This document shows, piece after piece, positions 37,493 to 47,232 of a stretch of DNA of 64,000 nucleotides (its first letter is position 1; every line of letters begins with the position of its first letter). A model generated the notes under the pieces. That model saw only the letters and a program-made list of their open reading frames with translations. It was not told the DNA's origin and ran no database searches. The position numbers and the translations under genes were made by a program. The stretch is from Mesorhizobium sp. 113-3-3. Its GTDB lineage: Bacteria > Pseudomonadota > Alphaproteobacteria > Rhizobiales > Rhizobiaceae. The stretch lies in the NCBI RefSeq assembly GCF_016756495.1, contig NZ_AP023244.1:124001-188000 (forward strand), written 5' to 3'.

Positions 37493-38490
37493 TGGCTTCC
37501 ACCGATTTCGCCGCCGGCGACGCCCGCTCCCGCCGCGCCTATGCTGAGGCCCGCGAGCTTGCGGCGCCGCCAGAACCCGAGGCAAAAAGCTGGAGCAATC
37601 TGCACGCGCCCGACGCACGCTCCGCTTCGGCGGCGTCGGTGCCGGTTGCCGCAGCTGGGCGCGCGCTGAAGATTTTCCTGCGCAATCCCAACGCCATGTT
37701 TGGCGTGGTGTTCCTGTCGCTGGTCGTGCTGGCCGCACTGCTGGCGCCCGTCCTCTATCCGGCCGATCCGCTGTCGATGGTAGCGCGGCCTTTCCTCTGG
37801 CCGGGCCAGAATCCGGCCTTTCCGCTGGGCACCGATTCCATGGGCCGTGACGTGCTTTCCGGCATTCTGCACGGCGCGCGGATTTCGCTGTTCGTCGGCC
37901 TGGTGGCGACGGCGCTCGGTCTGAGCTTCGGCATCCTTGTCGGTGCCACCGCCGGTTATTTCGGTGGCTGGGTCGACGATCTGCTGGTGCGCCTGATCGA
38001 GATCTTTCAGACCATACCGAGCTTCGTGCTTCTGGTCGTCATGGTGGCGATCGCGCAGCCGACCGCGCTTGTCGTGACCGTAGCGATTGCCGTCATCACC
38101 TGGCCAACGGTGGCGCGGCTGACACGCGCCGAATTCCGCGCCATCCGCGAGAAGGATTTCGTCATAGCCGCCCGCAGCCTCGGCTATGGCCATGCCCGCA
38201 TCATCTTTCGCGAAATCCTGCCCAACGCGCTGCCACCTTTGATCGTGACCTCGTCGGTGATGGTGGCGACCGCGATCCTGATGGAATCGGCGCTGTCCTT
38301 CATGGGCCTCGGCGATCCCAACGTCGTCAGCTGGGGCTCGATGATTGGAGCGGGCAGGGAGCTGATCCGCACCGCCTGGTATCTGACCGCACTGCCAGGA
38401 CTTGCGATCGTCTTCACCGTGCTGGCGTTGAACCTGATCGGCGACGGCCTCAACGACGCACTCAATCCGCGCTTCTCACAGGAGCGCTAA
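37492..38490 (+). CDS. Opp/Dpp-type ABC transporter permease (DppC-like)
   Basis: A 332-residue permease with a hydrophilic N-terminal extension of about 55 residues, then hydrophobic helices, the FPLGTDSMGRDVLSGILHGA motif typical of DppC/OppC and the ATPase-contact loop FVIAARSLGYGHARIIFREI. It pairs with the DppB-like subunit. Translation is coupled to it by overlap, and the ATPase gene starts two bases after the stop. Confidence 0.9.
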   Translation: MASTDFAAGDARSRRAYAEARELAAPPEPEAKSWSNLHAPDARSASAASVPVAAAGRALKIFLRNPNAMFGVVFLSLVVLAALLAPVLYPADPLSMVARPFLWPGQNPAFPLGTDSMGRDVLSGILHGARISLFVGLVATALGLSFGILVGATAGYFGGWVDDLLVRLIEIFQTIPSFVLLVVMVAIAQPTALVVTVAIAVITWPTVARLTRAEFRAIREKDFVIAARSLGYGHARIIFREILPNALPPLIVTSSVMVATAILMESALSFMGLGDPNVVSWGSMIGAGRELIRTAWYLTALPGLAIVFTVLALNLIGDGLNDALNPRFSQER

Positions 38491-38492
38491 AG

Positions 38493-39488
38493 ATGGCTGC
38501 CTTGCTCAGGGTCGACAATCTGACGGTTCGTTTTCCAACCACCGAGCCGGTCAGCCGGCTGAGCTTCGAGGTGGGCGAAGGCGAGACGCTGGCGATCGTC
38601 GGTGAATCGGGATCCGGCAAGTCGCTGACGGCACTCGCCCTGATGCAGCTTCTGCCGCGCTCGGCGAAAATCCCCAATGGCAGGATCGAATTCGCCGGCA
38701 GGGACCTGCTCGGTCTCGAACAGAAGGCGATGCGCAATTTGCGCGGACGCGAGATCGCCATGATCTTCCAGGAGCCGATGACCTCGCTCAATCCGGTGCT
38801 GACCATCGGCCGGCAGATCACCGAGGTGCTGACGCTGCACGAAGGCATCCGCGGCCAGGCCGCGCGGAACCGTGCCATCGAGCTTCTCAATCTGGTGCGC
38901 ATTCCCGATCCGCAGCGGCGCATCGACGACTATCCGCACCAGCTTTCCGGCGGCATGCGCCAGCGCGTCATGATTGCCATCGCCGTTGCCTGCCGGCCGC
39001 GCCTGCTGATTGCCGACGAACCAACGACGGCGCTCGATGTGACCATCCAGGCGCAGGTGCTCGACCTGCTCGACGCGCTGCGCCGCGAACTGTCGATGGC
39101 CGTCGTGCTTATCACTCACGATCTCGGCGTCGTCGCGCAGTGGGCAGACAAGGTCGTCGTCATGTATGCCGGCCGCAAGGTCGAGCAGGCGCTGCCTGGC
39201 GCGTTGTTCAGAACCCCGCTTCACCCCTATACGCGCGGCCTGCTGGCGGCGTCGCCGCGGCTGAAGACCAATCTCCATTACCGCGACGCCAGGCTGACGG
39301 AGATTCCCGGCAGCATCGTCTCTGCCGCCGGCGAGAAGGGCTGTCCGTTCCGACCGCGCTGCGCGGTGGCGCGCGACAGCTGCGCCCATTTCGTGCCCGA
39401 TCTCGTCGAAGTCAGCGAAGACCGGTTGGTCGCTTGCCCCTACAGCTTCATTCCGGAGGTTGCGCATGGCGCTGCTCTCGGTCTCTGA
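38493..39488 (+). CDS. Opp/Dpp-type ABC transporter ATPase (DppD-like)
   Basis: A 331-residue ATP-binding subunit with Walker [11 protein letters not shown], signature [14 protein letters not shown], Walker [16 protein letters not shown] and the C-terminal Cys-rich oligopeptide_HPY region ([14 protein letters not shown]) typical of this family. Its end overlaps the following ATPase gene by 23 bases. Confidence 0.92.
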   Translation: MAALLRVDNLTVRFPTTEPVSRLSFEVGEGETLAIVGESGSGKSLTALALMQLLPRSAKIPNGRIEFAGRDLLGLEQKAMRNLRGREIAMIFQEPMTSLNPVLTIGRQITEVLTLHEGIRGQAARNRAIELLNLVRIPDPQRRIDDYPHQLSGGMRQRVMIAIAVACRPRLLIADEPTTALDVTIQAQVLDLLDALRRELSMAVVLITHDLGVVAQWADKVVVMYAGRKVEQALPGALFRTPLHPYTRGLLAASPRLKTNLHYRDARLTEIPGSIVSAAGEKGCPFRPRCAVARDSCAHFVPDLVEVSEDRLVACPYSFIPEVAHGAALGL

Positions 39489-40413
39489 CCTCTCCACGCA
39501 TTTTCATGCCCAGGGTGGTGCATTGCGCGCCGTCGACGGCGTTTCCCTCGAGGTCGGGCGTGGCGAAACGGTTGGTCTCGTCGGCGAGAGCGGTTGCGGA
39601 AAGTCGACACTCGGCAAGACCATCATGCGGCTGGTCGATCCGACGGGCGGCAAGATCGAGTTCAACGGCACCGACATCACGGCGCTCGACGCTCGCCGGC
39701 TGAAGGCGGCGCGGCGCAACATCCAGATGATTTTCCAGGATCCGTTCGCGTCGCTCAACCCACGCCACACGATCGGCGATATTTTGACGTCGCCGTTGAA
39801 AGTCCATGGCATCGGCAACAAGGCCGAGCGGCGCAAGGTTGTCGAGGACATCATCGAGCGTGTCGGTTTGCCAAGAGATTCGCTTGGCCGCTACCCACAT
39901 GAATTTTCCGGCGGTCAGCGCCAGCGCATCGGCATTGCCCGCGCGCTGATCCTCAATCCGGAACTGGTCGTCTGCGACGAACCTGTGTCGGCGCTCGATC
40001 TCTCCATCCAGGCGCAGATCCTCAACCTTTTGGTCGACATGAAGCGGCAGCTTGGCCTGTCCTACCTGTTCATCTCGCACGACCTGTCGGTGGTCCGCTA
40101 TTTCGCCGACCGGGTGCTGGTCATGTATCTCGGCCGCATCGTCGAAAGCGCCGACAACGCCACGCTGTGGACCTCGCCAAAGCATCCCTACACGCGCGCG
40201 CTGATGGATGCGGTGCCGGACCCGGCACGCCGGCGTCAGGCAGCACCCATCCATGGCGATCTGCCGAGCCCGCAGAACATCCCAAGCGGCTGCCGCTTCC
40301 ACACGCGCTGCCCGCTGGCGACTGATCTCTGCCGGTCGCAGGAGCCGGCGTTCCGGGCGATTGCGCCGGGACATCACGTCGCCTGCCACTACGCCGAACC
40401 AACCCTCAACTGA
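39466..40413 (+). CDS. Opp/Dpp-type ABC transporter ATPase (DppF-like)
   Basis: A 315-residue ATP-binding subunit with Walker A GESGCGKSTLGKT, signature FSGGQRQRIGIARAL, Walker B LVVCDEPVSALDLS and a C-terminal CRFHTRCPLATDLC motif. The ATG at 39466 has GGAGG seven bases upstream; the frame also opens at a TTG at 39460. It forms the ATPase heterodimer with the DppD-like protein. The operon continues into an aldo/keto reductase. Confidence 0.92.
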   Translation: MALLSVSDLSTHFHAQGGALRAVDGVSLEVGRGETVGLVGESGCGKSTLGKTIMRLVDPTGGKIEFNGTDITALDARRLKAARRNIQMIFQDPFASLNPRHTIGDILTSPLKVHGIGNKAERRKVVEDIIERVGLPRDSLGRYPHEFSGGQRQRIGIARALILNPELVVCDEPVSALDLSIQAQILNLLVDMKRQLGLSYLFISHDLSVVRYFADRVLVMYLGRIVESADNATLWTSPKHPYTRALMDAVPDPARRRQAAPIHGDLPSPQNIPSGCRFHTRCPLATDLCRSQEPAFRAIAPGHHVACHYAEPTLN

Positions 40414-40433
40414 AAGTCCAACGGAGCATACCA

Positions 40434-41489
40434 ATGTCCGACTACCGCTATCTCGGCCGCAGCGCCCTGAAGGTTTCCCAGCTCAGCCTCGGCACGATGA
40501 TGTTTGGCGGCCCGACCGAGGAGACGGTTGCACACCGCATCATCGACAAGGCGCGCGAGCAAGGCATCAACTTCATCGACACCGCCGACGTCTACCACAA
40601 CGGCAAGTCCGAGGAAGTCGTCGGCCGCGGCATCAAGGCGACGCGCGATCACTGGGTCGTGGCGACCAAATTCGTCAACTCGCATGACAAGGGGCCTAAT
40701 CTCGGCGGCCATTCGCGCAAATGGGTGATTCAGACGGTCGAGAACAGCCTGCGGCGGCTGGGGACAGACTATATCGACCTGTTCTATTTCCACCGCGCGG
40801 TCCTCGATGCGCCGCTGGAAGAGCCGGTGCGGGCGATCGCCGACCTGATCCGCCAGGGCAAGCTGCGCTATTTCGGCGTGTCGAACTTCCGTGGCTGGCG
40901 CATCGCCGAAGTCGCGCATCTGGCCGATGAACTCGGCATCGACCGGCCGGTGGCCAGCCAGCCCCTCTACAACATCGTCAACCGCACCGCCGAAGCGGAG
41001 CAACTGCCGGCAGCCGCCTATTATGGCCTCGGCGTCGTCTCCTACAGCCCGCTGGCGCGCGGCGTGCTGACCGGGAAATACGAGCCGAACCAGGCGCCGG
41101 CCGCCGACACGCGGGCCGGCCGTGGCGACAAGCGCATCGCCGAGACCGAGTGGCGCCCGGAATCGATCGAGATCGCCAGGCAGATCGCGGCGCATGCAAA
41201 GTCGCGCGGTGTCTCTGCCGCCGATTTCGCGCTGGCCTGGGTGCTCAACAACCAGCTGATCACGGCGGCGATCGCCGGCCCGCGGACCGAGGAACAGTGG
41301 GACAGCTATGCCAAGGCGCTGGACTTCAGGCTGACCGCCGAGGACGAGGCCTTTGTCGACCGCCTTGTTACCGCCGGTCATGCGTCGACGCATGGGTTCA
41401 ACGATCCGAGCCACCCGGTCGAAGGCCGCGTGCCGCGTTCGGAGCCGGCCGCCCCGATCCCGCTGGCCCGGCCTCTGCGCGCCGCCTGA
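40434..41489 (+). CDS. Aldo/keto reductase
   Basis: A 351-residue NADPH-dependent TIM-barrel oxidoreductase: YRYLGRSALKVSQLSLGTM at the start, INFIDTADVYHNGKSEEVVG with the catalytic Asp and Tyr, VVATKF with the Lys and DLFYFHR with the His. The tetrad is complete. It lies 20 bp after the ATPase gene and before a flavin reductase, so it probably processes an aldehyde or ketone left after C-S cleavage of the imported substrate. That role is inferred from context. Confidence 0.88.
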   Translation: MSDYRYLGRSALKVSQLSLGTMMFGGPTEETVAHRIIDKAREQGINFIDTADVYHNGKSEEVVGRGIKATRDHWVVATKFVNSHDKGPNLGGHSRKWVIQTVENSLRRLGTDYIDLFYFHRAVLDAPLEEPVRAIADLIRQGKLRYFGVSNFRGWRIAEVAHLADELGIDRPVASQPLYNIVNRTAEAEQLPAAAYYGLGVVSYSPLARGVLTGKYEPNQAPAADTRAGRGDKRIAETEWRPESIEIARQIAAHAKSRGVSAADFALAWVLNNQLITAAIAGPRTEEQWDSYAKALDFRLTAEDEAFVDRLVTAGHASTHGFNDPSHPVEGRVPRSEPAAPIPLARPLRAA

Positions 41490-41561
41490 CAGCCCCCGAC
41501 GAGATGGCGGGGCCGGCGGCCCCGCCCGAATTTCAATCGCTTCGGACAGATGAGAGAGCCC

Positions 41562-42152
41562 ATGAATTTCCATGTCGAACGCCTGCGCCAGAACATCGTC
41601 GTGTTATCCGGCAACACCCACAGGCCGTCGAAATCACGGACGCTGGCGCATCATCTGGGCGAGGCGCTGCGCGAAAGATTGTCGGTCACGGTGAATTTCC
41701 TCGATCTCGTCGATGCCGGCCGTGGTCTGGGTGCTGCGTTCATGCGAAAAGAGTTGACACCGGAGGCGCTGAATGTGGTGGCCGCCGTCGAACAGGCCGA
41801 CGCGCTGATCGTCACGACGCCGGTCTACAACGGCTCCTATGCCGGCCTGTTCAAGCATCTGTTCGACCTCATCGATCCGCTGGCGCTCGTCGACCGGCCG
41901 GTCCTGATCGGCGCGACGGGCGGCGGCCAGCGCCATGCGCTGGTGGTCGAGCACCAGCTCCGCCCGCTGTTCGGTTTCTACTCGGCGCTGACGGTGCCGA
42001 GCGCGGTCTATGGCAGCGACAGCGATTTTGCCGACGGCAAGCTTGTCGACCCGCTGGTCCTGGCGCGGGCCGAGCAGGCCGTGGACCAGTTCGCCGCCCT
42101 GCTTTCGGCACGGCAGCCGAAGAGCCAACCGGTCAGGCTGGCTTCAGGCTGA
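41562..42152 (+). CDS. MsuE/SsuE-like NAD(P)H-dependent FMN reductase
   Basis: A 196-residue flavodoxin-fold reductase with the FMN phosphate loop SGNTHRPSKSR near the N-terminus, TTPVYNGSYAGLFKHLFDLI and TGGGQRHALVVEHQLRPLFGF. These match MsuE/SsuE, which supply FMNH2 to sulfonate and sulfone monooxygenases. The ATG at 41562 follows GAGAG; an in-frame ATG at 41550 has no binding site. It closes the plus-strand transporter operon. A frameshifted homologue lies at 56622. Confidence 0.88.
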   Translation: MNFHVERLRQNIVVLSGNTHRPSKSRTLAHHLGEALRERLSVTVNFLDLVDAGRGLGAAFMRKELTPEALNVVAAVEQADALIVTTPVYNGSYAGLFKHLFDLIDPLALVDRPVLIGATGGGQRHALVVEHQLRPLFGFYSALTVPSAVYGSDSDFADGKLVDPLVLARAEQAVDQFAALLSARQPKSQPVRLASG

Positions 42153-42214
42153 CGGATTGCTCGGGCATCCGTTTCCCTGGTTGTCGAGGGGCAGATTTAC
42201 CAATGAAGAAAATG

Positions 42215-43054
42215 CTATTTCTGCCCATTTCTGGAACATGCCAAGTCGGAAGGTATCTGGAAAATGGCGCCAACGTCGGCCAGTGAGCGATCGGTGCCGG
42301 TGCGTCTTGCCCCCGTTGAAAACGTGGAGGCGGGTGCCGGAACGTGTGGTTGGAAAAGGGTGCGTACAATTCGCGCCACGTCCTCGATCAAGTCCTCGCG
42401 GAGCATTTCGATGGGAATGCGGCCGTCGAGTTCTGTACAGGGCCGGGTCAACCAAAACCAGGCCAGTCTCGGATTGCTAATCGCCGCCAACACCTCCCTT
42501 ATGCCCATGGCTGGCCTGCCGTCGACGAACTGGGCGAGCGGGAAGACGTGTTTGCGACCGCCCTTGCGCAGCGCCACGACTTCGCCCCGCCGCTTCCAGC
42601 GATGCAGCGTCGAGCGAGGGATGCGGAATTTCTCCTCCAGATAGGTCGACCCGGCAACCTCTCCGGCCCAGTCTTCGATGAGCACTGCCTGGAGGTCGGA
42701 GGCGCGATCGGCAATGTGTCTGGATACAGGCATCCCATCTGTCGGTGCGGTGCCTTCACAGGCGCAATCAGACGCAACCGAATCGTAGCGGGAGATCCGT
42801 TTCGCAATCTTGCCGAAGAACTCGGAGGTGAGCGCGGGCAAGTCACCTCCGAAAGAGCCGATCGCAAGCCGCTGTGCGTGTGACAGGAAGGGAAGGGCGG
42901 CGGCAACGCTCCCGGCGATCATGCCGGTGAAAACCAGCGCTTCTGTGTCCAGCAAGACGCCGTGCTGCATCAATGCCTGTTGTACCGCCTGGGCCACCAA
43001 TCCGGCCAAGGCCTCCTGGGAAATTCCGTCCATTGGGTCTTGAAAGCTGGTCAT
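42215..43054 (-). CDS. HTH protein with MbcA/ParS-like (DUF2384) C-terminal domain
   Basis: A 279-residue protein. The centre has a MerR-like DNA-binding motif (STYLEEKFRIPRSTLHRWKR, then KHVFPLAQFVDG), followed by REVLAAISNPRLAWFWL and LDGRIPIEMLREDLIEDVAR, which resembles the toxin-binding domain of Xre/MbcA/ParS antitoxins. No toxin gene (RES or similar) is adjacent. A paralogue is encoded at 59867-60523. It is convergent with the flavin reductase gene and lies just outside copy 1 of the inverted duplication. Function unknown; possibly an orphan regulator. Confidence 0.6.
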   Translation of the reverse strand: MTSFQDPMDGISQEALAGLVAQAVQQALMQHGVLLDTEALVFTGMIAGSVAAALPFLSHAQRLAIGSFGGDLPALTSEFFGKIAKRISRYDSVASDCACEGTAPTDGMPVSRHIADRASDLQAVLIEDWAGEVAGSTYLEEKFRIPRSTLHRWKRRGEVVALRKGGRKHVFPLAQFVDGRPAMGIREVLAAISNPRLAWFWLTRPCTELDGRIPIEMLREDLIEDVARIVRTLFQPHVPAPASTFSTGARRTGTDRSLADVGAIFQIPSDLACSRNGQK

Positions 43055-43100
43055 TTATCGGCCTTACCCGCCACGCGCTCTTTCCTGCTGTGAAAATAGG

Positions 43101-44447
43101 TCAGGCGCTCGCCTTTTGCGGTTGGCTGAACGTATTGTCAGGGCGCGGCAGACCGAAATGGTCCCTCAGCGTTGGCCCATCATAATCGTGCCGGAAAAGT
43201 CCGCGCCGCCGCAAGATCGGCACCACCTCATCGGCGAACACGTCGAAACCGCCCTGCAGATAGGGCGGCATGACATTGAAGCCGTCCGCGGCACCATTGT
43301 CGAACCATTCCTGAATGTTGTCGGCGATCTGTTCGGGCGTCCCGGCCTGGACCCAGTGCCCGCGCGCGCCGGCGAGGCGGTGCAGCAACTGGCGGATGGT
43401 AGGATTCTCGCGCTCGATGATGTCGAGTACGACGTGGAAGCGGCTGCTCGCCCCGCGCTCGCCCTCGACGCTGATGAGCTCGCGCGGAAATGGCCCGTCC
43501 AGATTGTAGTCGGAAAGGTCGGCGTCGACGATGCGGCGTAGCTGGTCAAGCGAATATTCCGGCTGCGTCAGCTCGTTGAACTCGTCTTGCAGAGCGCGGG
43601 CTTCCGCCTCGGTTGAACCGATAAACGGGCTGATGCCGGGCAGGACCTTGACGTGGTCAGGGTTGCGGCCAACCGACTTCACGCGCGCCTTGATGTCAGC
43701 ATAAAATTCCTGCGCGTTGCCGAGTGTCTGATGGGCTGTGAAGATCGCCTCGGCATAGCGGCTTGCGAACGACCGTCCGTCTTCCGAAGAACCGGCCTGG
43801 ACGTAGACCGGGCGCCCCTGCGGCGAGCGCGGAAGCGTGAGCGGGCCCTTCACCCGATGATATTTGCCGATGTGGTTGATTGCGTGGATCTTGTCGGTGT
43901 CGGCAAAAATGCCGGACGCCCGGTCCGAGACCAGCGCGTCGTCCTCCCAGCTGTCCCAGAGCTTCGTCACCACATCGACGAACTCACCGGCGCGTTCGTA
44001 GCGGTCGGCGTGGGTTGGATGTCGGTCAAAGCCGAAATTCAACGCTGCCGACGCATCGCCGGTGGTGACGATGTTCCAACCGGCGCGCCCGCCGCTCAGA
44101 TGATCGACAGAAGCAAACAGCCTGGCCAGGTTGTAGGGTTCGTTGTAGGTGGTCGAGGCGGTCGCGATGAAGCCGATGCTTTTCGTCACGGCCGCGAGCG
44201 CCGAAATCCATGTCAGCGGCTCCAGCCTGAAGCGACTTGCGTAGCGGATGTTGTCGGCGAGCGCGGGTCCATCGGCAAAGAACAGCGCGTCGAACTTGCT
44301 CGCCTCGGCCTTTTTCGCCAGTTCCTGATAATAGGCGATATCCAGCGCTCTCTCAGGGGCGGAATCCTTGTAGCGCCAGCCGGCTTCATGATGACCGCCA
44401 GGATAGATGAAAAGGTTGAGGTTCAACTGTCGTGATGCAGTGGGCAT
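43101..44447 (-). CDS. LLM-class FMNH2-dependent monooxygenase (DszA/NtaA type), in duplicated block
   Basis: A 448-residue luciferase-like oxygenase: LNLFIYPGGHHEAGWRY, FFADGPALADN, IGFIATASTTYNEPYNLAR, DHLSGGRAGWNIVTTGDA and RPVYVQAGSSEDG. GGAGG precedes the ATG at 44447; an in-frame GTG-type start further up lacks support. It is the last gene of the ssu-type operon on this strand, after permease and ATPase. A second copy at 62794 has the same protein sequence as far as the window shows. Confidence 0.88.
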   Translation of the reverse strand: MPTASRQLNLNLFIYPGGHHEAGWRYKDSAPERALDIAYYQELAKKAEASKFDALFFADGPALADNIRYASRFRLEPLTWISALAAVTKSIGFIATASTTYNEPYNLARLFASVDHLSGGRAGWNIVTTGDASAALNFGFDRHPTHADRYERAGEFVDVVTKLWDSWEDDALVSDRASGIFADTDKIHAINHIGKYHRVKGPLTLPRSPQGRPVYVQAGSSEDGRSFASRYAEAIFTAHQTLGNAQEFYADIKARVKSVGRNPDHVKVLPGISPFIGSTEAEARALQDEFNELTQPEYSLDQLRRIVDADLSDYNLDGPFPRELISVEGERGASSRFHVVLDIIERENPTIRQLLHRLAGARGHWVQAGTPEQIADNIQEWFDNGAADGFNVMPPYLQGGFDVFADEVVPILRRRGLFRHDYDGPTLRDHFGLPRPDNTFSQPQKASA

Positions 44448-44495
44448 ATGTGGGGCCTCCTGGGGGGTAACGCTGAGCGACAAGTCTTCGGTCGC

Positions 44496-45242
44496 TTAGA
44501 CGGGCAGCACGGGCCTCGTCTCGACGCCGAGATGACGCAGAAGTTCGGAGCGGATCTCGCCGAACCGGCGATGGCCATGATCGCGTGGCCTGGGGATATC
44601 GATTGCGATGTCGGCGGCGATCGCGCCATTGTCGAGCACCAAAACCCGGTCCGCCAGCGTCACGGCTTCGTCCACATCATGAGTGACCAGCAGGACGGCG
44701 GGCTGGTGACGGGCGCAGAGCTGGCGCAGCAGATCGTGCATGCGCAGGCGGGTCAGCGCGTCGAGTGCGCCGAACGGCTCGTCCGCCAGCAGCAGGTCAG
44801 GATCACGAACCAGCGAGCGCGCCAATGCCACGCGCTGCTGCTCGCCACCAGAGAGCTCGACCGGCCATGCGGTCTCGCGCCCGCTCAAGCCAACCTCTTC
44901 GAGAGCCGTCCGCCCGCGTGCGGCGGCATCAGGCAGATCGAGGCCAAGAACCACATTCTCCAGCACGCGTTTCCACGGCAGCAGTCGGGCATCCTGGAAC
45001 ACCACCGATTTCTTGTCGGGCGTATCGAGGCGGCCAGAGCCAGAGACTTTGTCATCGAGATCGGCGAGCGCGCGCAACAATGTACTCTTGCCCGAGCCGT
45101 TGCGGCCGAGAAGGGCAACGAACTCGCCCTTTTCGATGTCGAGACTGAGGCCGTCGAGGATGGTTCGCGGCCCGAAACTCCTTACGAGGTTCTCGACCCG
45201 CACCACGGGCGCACCGCTCAATCCGCCAAGGTGCGACGCCAT
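44496..45242 (-). CDS. Sulfonate/taurine-type ABC transporter ATPase (SsuB-like)
   Basis: A 248-residue ATP-binding protein with Walker A GRNGSGKST, Q-loop VVFQDARLLPW, signature LSGGEQQRVALARSL and Walker B LLLADEPFGALD. VVFQDARLLPW is typical of the SsuB/TauB/nitrate group. Its start overlaps the end of the permease gene by 25 bases. It is duplicated at 61999-62745. Confidence 0.88.
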   Translation of the reverse strand: MASHLGGLSGAPVVRVENLVRSFGPRTILDGLSLDIEKGEFVALLGRNGSGKSTLLRALADLDDKVSGSGRLDTPDKKSVVFQDARLLPWKRVLENVVLGLDLPDAAARGRTALEEVGLSGRETAWPVELSGGEQQRVALARSLVRDPDLLLADEPFGALDALTRLRMHDLLRQLCARHQPAVLLVTHDVDEAVTLADRVLVLDNGAIAADIAIDIPRPRDHGHRRFGEIRSELLRHLGVETRPVLPV

Positions 45243-46099
45243 GACAGCGACCTTTCCTGGAAGAACCGAACGATGCCGTCGCAGCCGAGACCGAGCAAGG
45301 CGTAGACGACGAGGCCGACGATGATAATGTCGGTCTGGCCGTAGTTGCGCGCCAGATCGATCATATAGCCGATGCCGCTGGTGGCATTGACCTGCTCGAC
45401 CACCACCAGAGACAGCCAGGCGTAGGTTACCGCCAAACGCAGGCCGAGGAAGAAGCCGGGAAGGGCGCCCGGCAGGATGACCTGCCGGATGAATTCGCCG
45501 TAGCCCATCCGCAAGGTGTGGGCCAGTTCGACATAACGGTTGTCGATGCTGCGCAAGCTGTTATGGGTCTGGATATAGATCGGGATCAGCACAGCCAACG
45601 CGATGGCCGTCACCTTCATGCCCTCGCCAATGCCGAACCACAGCATCAGCAGCGGGATCAGGGCGAGCGTCGGTATCGCCCGCTTGATCTGAACCGGGCC
45701 GTCGATGATCGCCTCGCCAAGTCGGGACAACCCTGAAACCAGGGCAAGCACGGTCCCGATCAGGACTCCGAACACCAGGCCCTGTGCCGCCCGCCAGGCA
45801 GACGTCATCAGATGATCCTGAAGCTTGCCTTCGGCGATGAGATCGATGGCCGTGCCGACAACCGACCAAGGCGCCGGCAGCGTTCTTGGATCGATCAGGC
45901 CAGCGACACTGCCAAGGGACCAGATCACGAGAAGAAGTGCGGGCCCAATCAGCGCGCCAAACGGGATCGCTCGCCCAAGCGCCAGGCGGCGCCTCGTCCT
46001 GGTCTTGCAGGGCTTTACGGCGGGCGGGATCAACGCCCTCTCATCAGATGCATAGCCAATGTTGGCGGCAACGGCAGCGGTATTGGAGAATGCGTTCAT
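45218..46099 (-). CDS. Sulfonate-type ABC transporter permease (SsuC-like)
   Basis: A 293-residue inner-membrane permease: about six helices, an N-terminal hydrophilic lead, IKRAIPTLALIPLLMLWFG and the ATPase-contact region ELAHTLRMGYGEFIRQVILPGALPG that is characteristic of SsuC/TauC. It follows the ssuA-like gene by 27 bp and overlaps ssuB. An identical copy lies at 61142-62023. Confidence 0.88.
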   Translation of the reverse strand: MNAFSNTAAVAANIGYASDERALIPPAVKPCKTRTRRRLALGRAIPFGALIGPALLLVIWSLGSVAGLIDPRTLPAPWSVVGTAIDLIAEGKLQDHLMTSAWRAAQGLVFGVLIGTVLALVSGLSRLGEAIIDGPVQIKRAIPTLALIPLLMLWFGIGEGMKVTAIALAVLIPIYIQTHNSLRSIDNRYVELAHTLRMGYGEFIRQVILPGALPGFFLGLRLAVTYAWLSLVVVEQVNATSGIGYMIDLARNYGQTDIIIVGLVVYALLGLGCDGIVRFFQERSLSWRRTLAD

Positions 46100-46126
46100 C
46101 TGCTTCGTCCAGTCTTGAAAGCGGGG

Positions 46127-47183
46127 TCAGGACGCGTTCAGCGCATTTGTGGCAATCTTTTCGAAGCGCCTGTCGAAAAGATCTTCGGCCTTGATCGTGG
46201 GCCTGTTCAGTTCTTTGGCCAGCAGATCGATCGTCGCCTGCTGGCGCGCGATCACATCGTTCCAGTCGGACGGGATGTCGAACTGTCCGTCGGCGTCGAC
46301 GAGATACTGGCCATCTTCTGCGTTGAGGCCCTGGGTGGCGACGTAGTAGCCCTCGATCCACTCTTTGGGATGTTCCTGCACCCATCGGGTCGCAAGTGCC
46401 CAGTAGCGCACATATTCGCCGAGAGCGGCAGCCTTGGCCGGATCGTCAAGCACCGCCTGTGGCGCATAGAGATGCTCTGGATCGTCGCGCAAGCCATGCG
46501 GGATGGTGGTGGCGCCGTCAGCACCATACTGGTGCAGATAGTGCTTGATGAGGACGCCCCAGATCGGCGCGACATCGACCTGCTTGCCGGCAAGCGCCAC
46601 CGGATAGGCGTCGCCTTTGCTGGGCAGTTCGATGAGATTGACATCCTCCTTTTTGAGCCCGGCGGCCTGCAGGACCCTCAACACCAATGCGCCTTGCGCC
46701 TGGCCGGGGCTGAACGCAATCCGTTTGCCGCGCAAGTCCGCGAGCGTTTTGACCTCGACGCCCGGGGCAATGCCGAGTTGATAAATCGGGTGCGCAACCG
46801 GATCCTTGCGGAACTTCGCGGCAATAATCTTGACCTTGAGCCCCGTCCAGGTCGCGTGGATGGGCGGAATGTCGGCGACCGATCCGACGTCCAGCGCCTT
46901 GGCGCGAAAAGCTTCGATTGTCTGTGGACCGCCGCTGATATTGGCCCATTCGACCTTAAACGGCAGTTGGTCGATCAGGCCCGAGAGTTCCAGCGCCCTT
47001 TGCGTCTCGGGATCGCCGATGCGAAGCACCGTGCCGTCGGGGATTGTGGTCGGCAGCCTTACCCGCGTCCGGACTACCCGCCTTGGCCCCGAACGGGGCG
47101 GATGAAGCGATCAAAGCGAGCGCCAAAGCGGTCACGAGGGCGCCCAACCTCCTTCTCGAAAATCTCTCCACAGCTAACATCAT
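46127..47183 (-). pseudogene. Aliphatic sulfonate-binding protein (SsuA-like), frameshifted
   Basis: Periplasmic sulfonate receptor. The N-terminal frame starting at 47183 or 47180 encodes a signal peptide (MLAVERFSRRRLGALVTALA, ending FGAKA). Sense then passes to another frame reading RLPTTIPDGTVLRIGDPETQ and on to ISGGPQTIEAFRAKALDVGS and the stop at 46127. A single indel between about 47060 and 47080 accounts for the break. If real, the importer lacks a working receptor. It is the first gene of the operon, with a TCTA-N9-TAGA dyad 50 bp upstream. Confidence 0.8.
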
Positions 47184-47232
47184 CGTCTCGCTCCAATCTT
47201 GGTAATGGCTCCTACTTACGCTGTTTACTATG

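Larger units (their letters stand above)
43241..46117. repeat. Inverted duplication, copy 1
   Basis: This segment is the reverse complement of 61124-64000 as far as I compared them; coordinates of paired positions sum to 107241. The encoded permease, ATPase and monooxygenase are identical between copies, including shadow frames. The inner junction is sharp: identity stops at 46117, seven bases into the spacer between ssuC and ssuA. The outer junction lies below 43241 but cannot be placed because copy 2 leaves the window. Confidence 0.9.
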
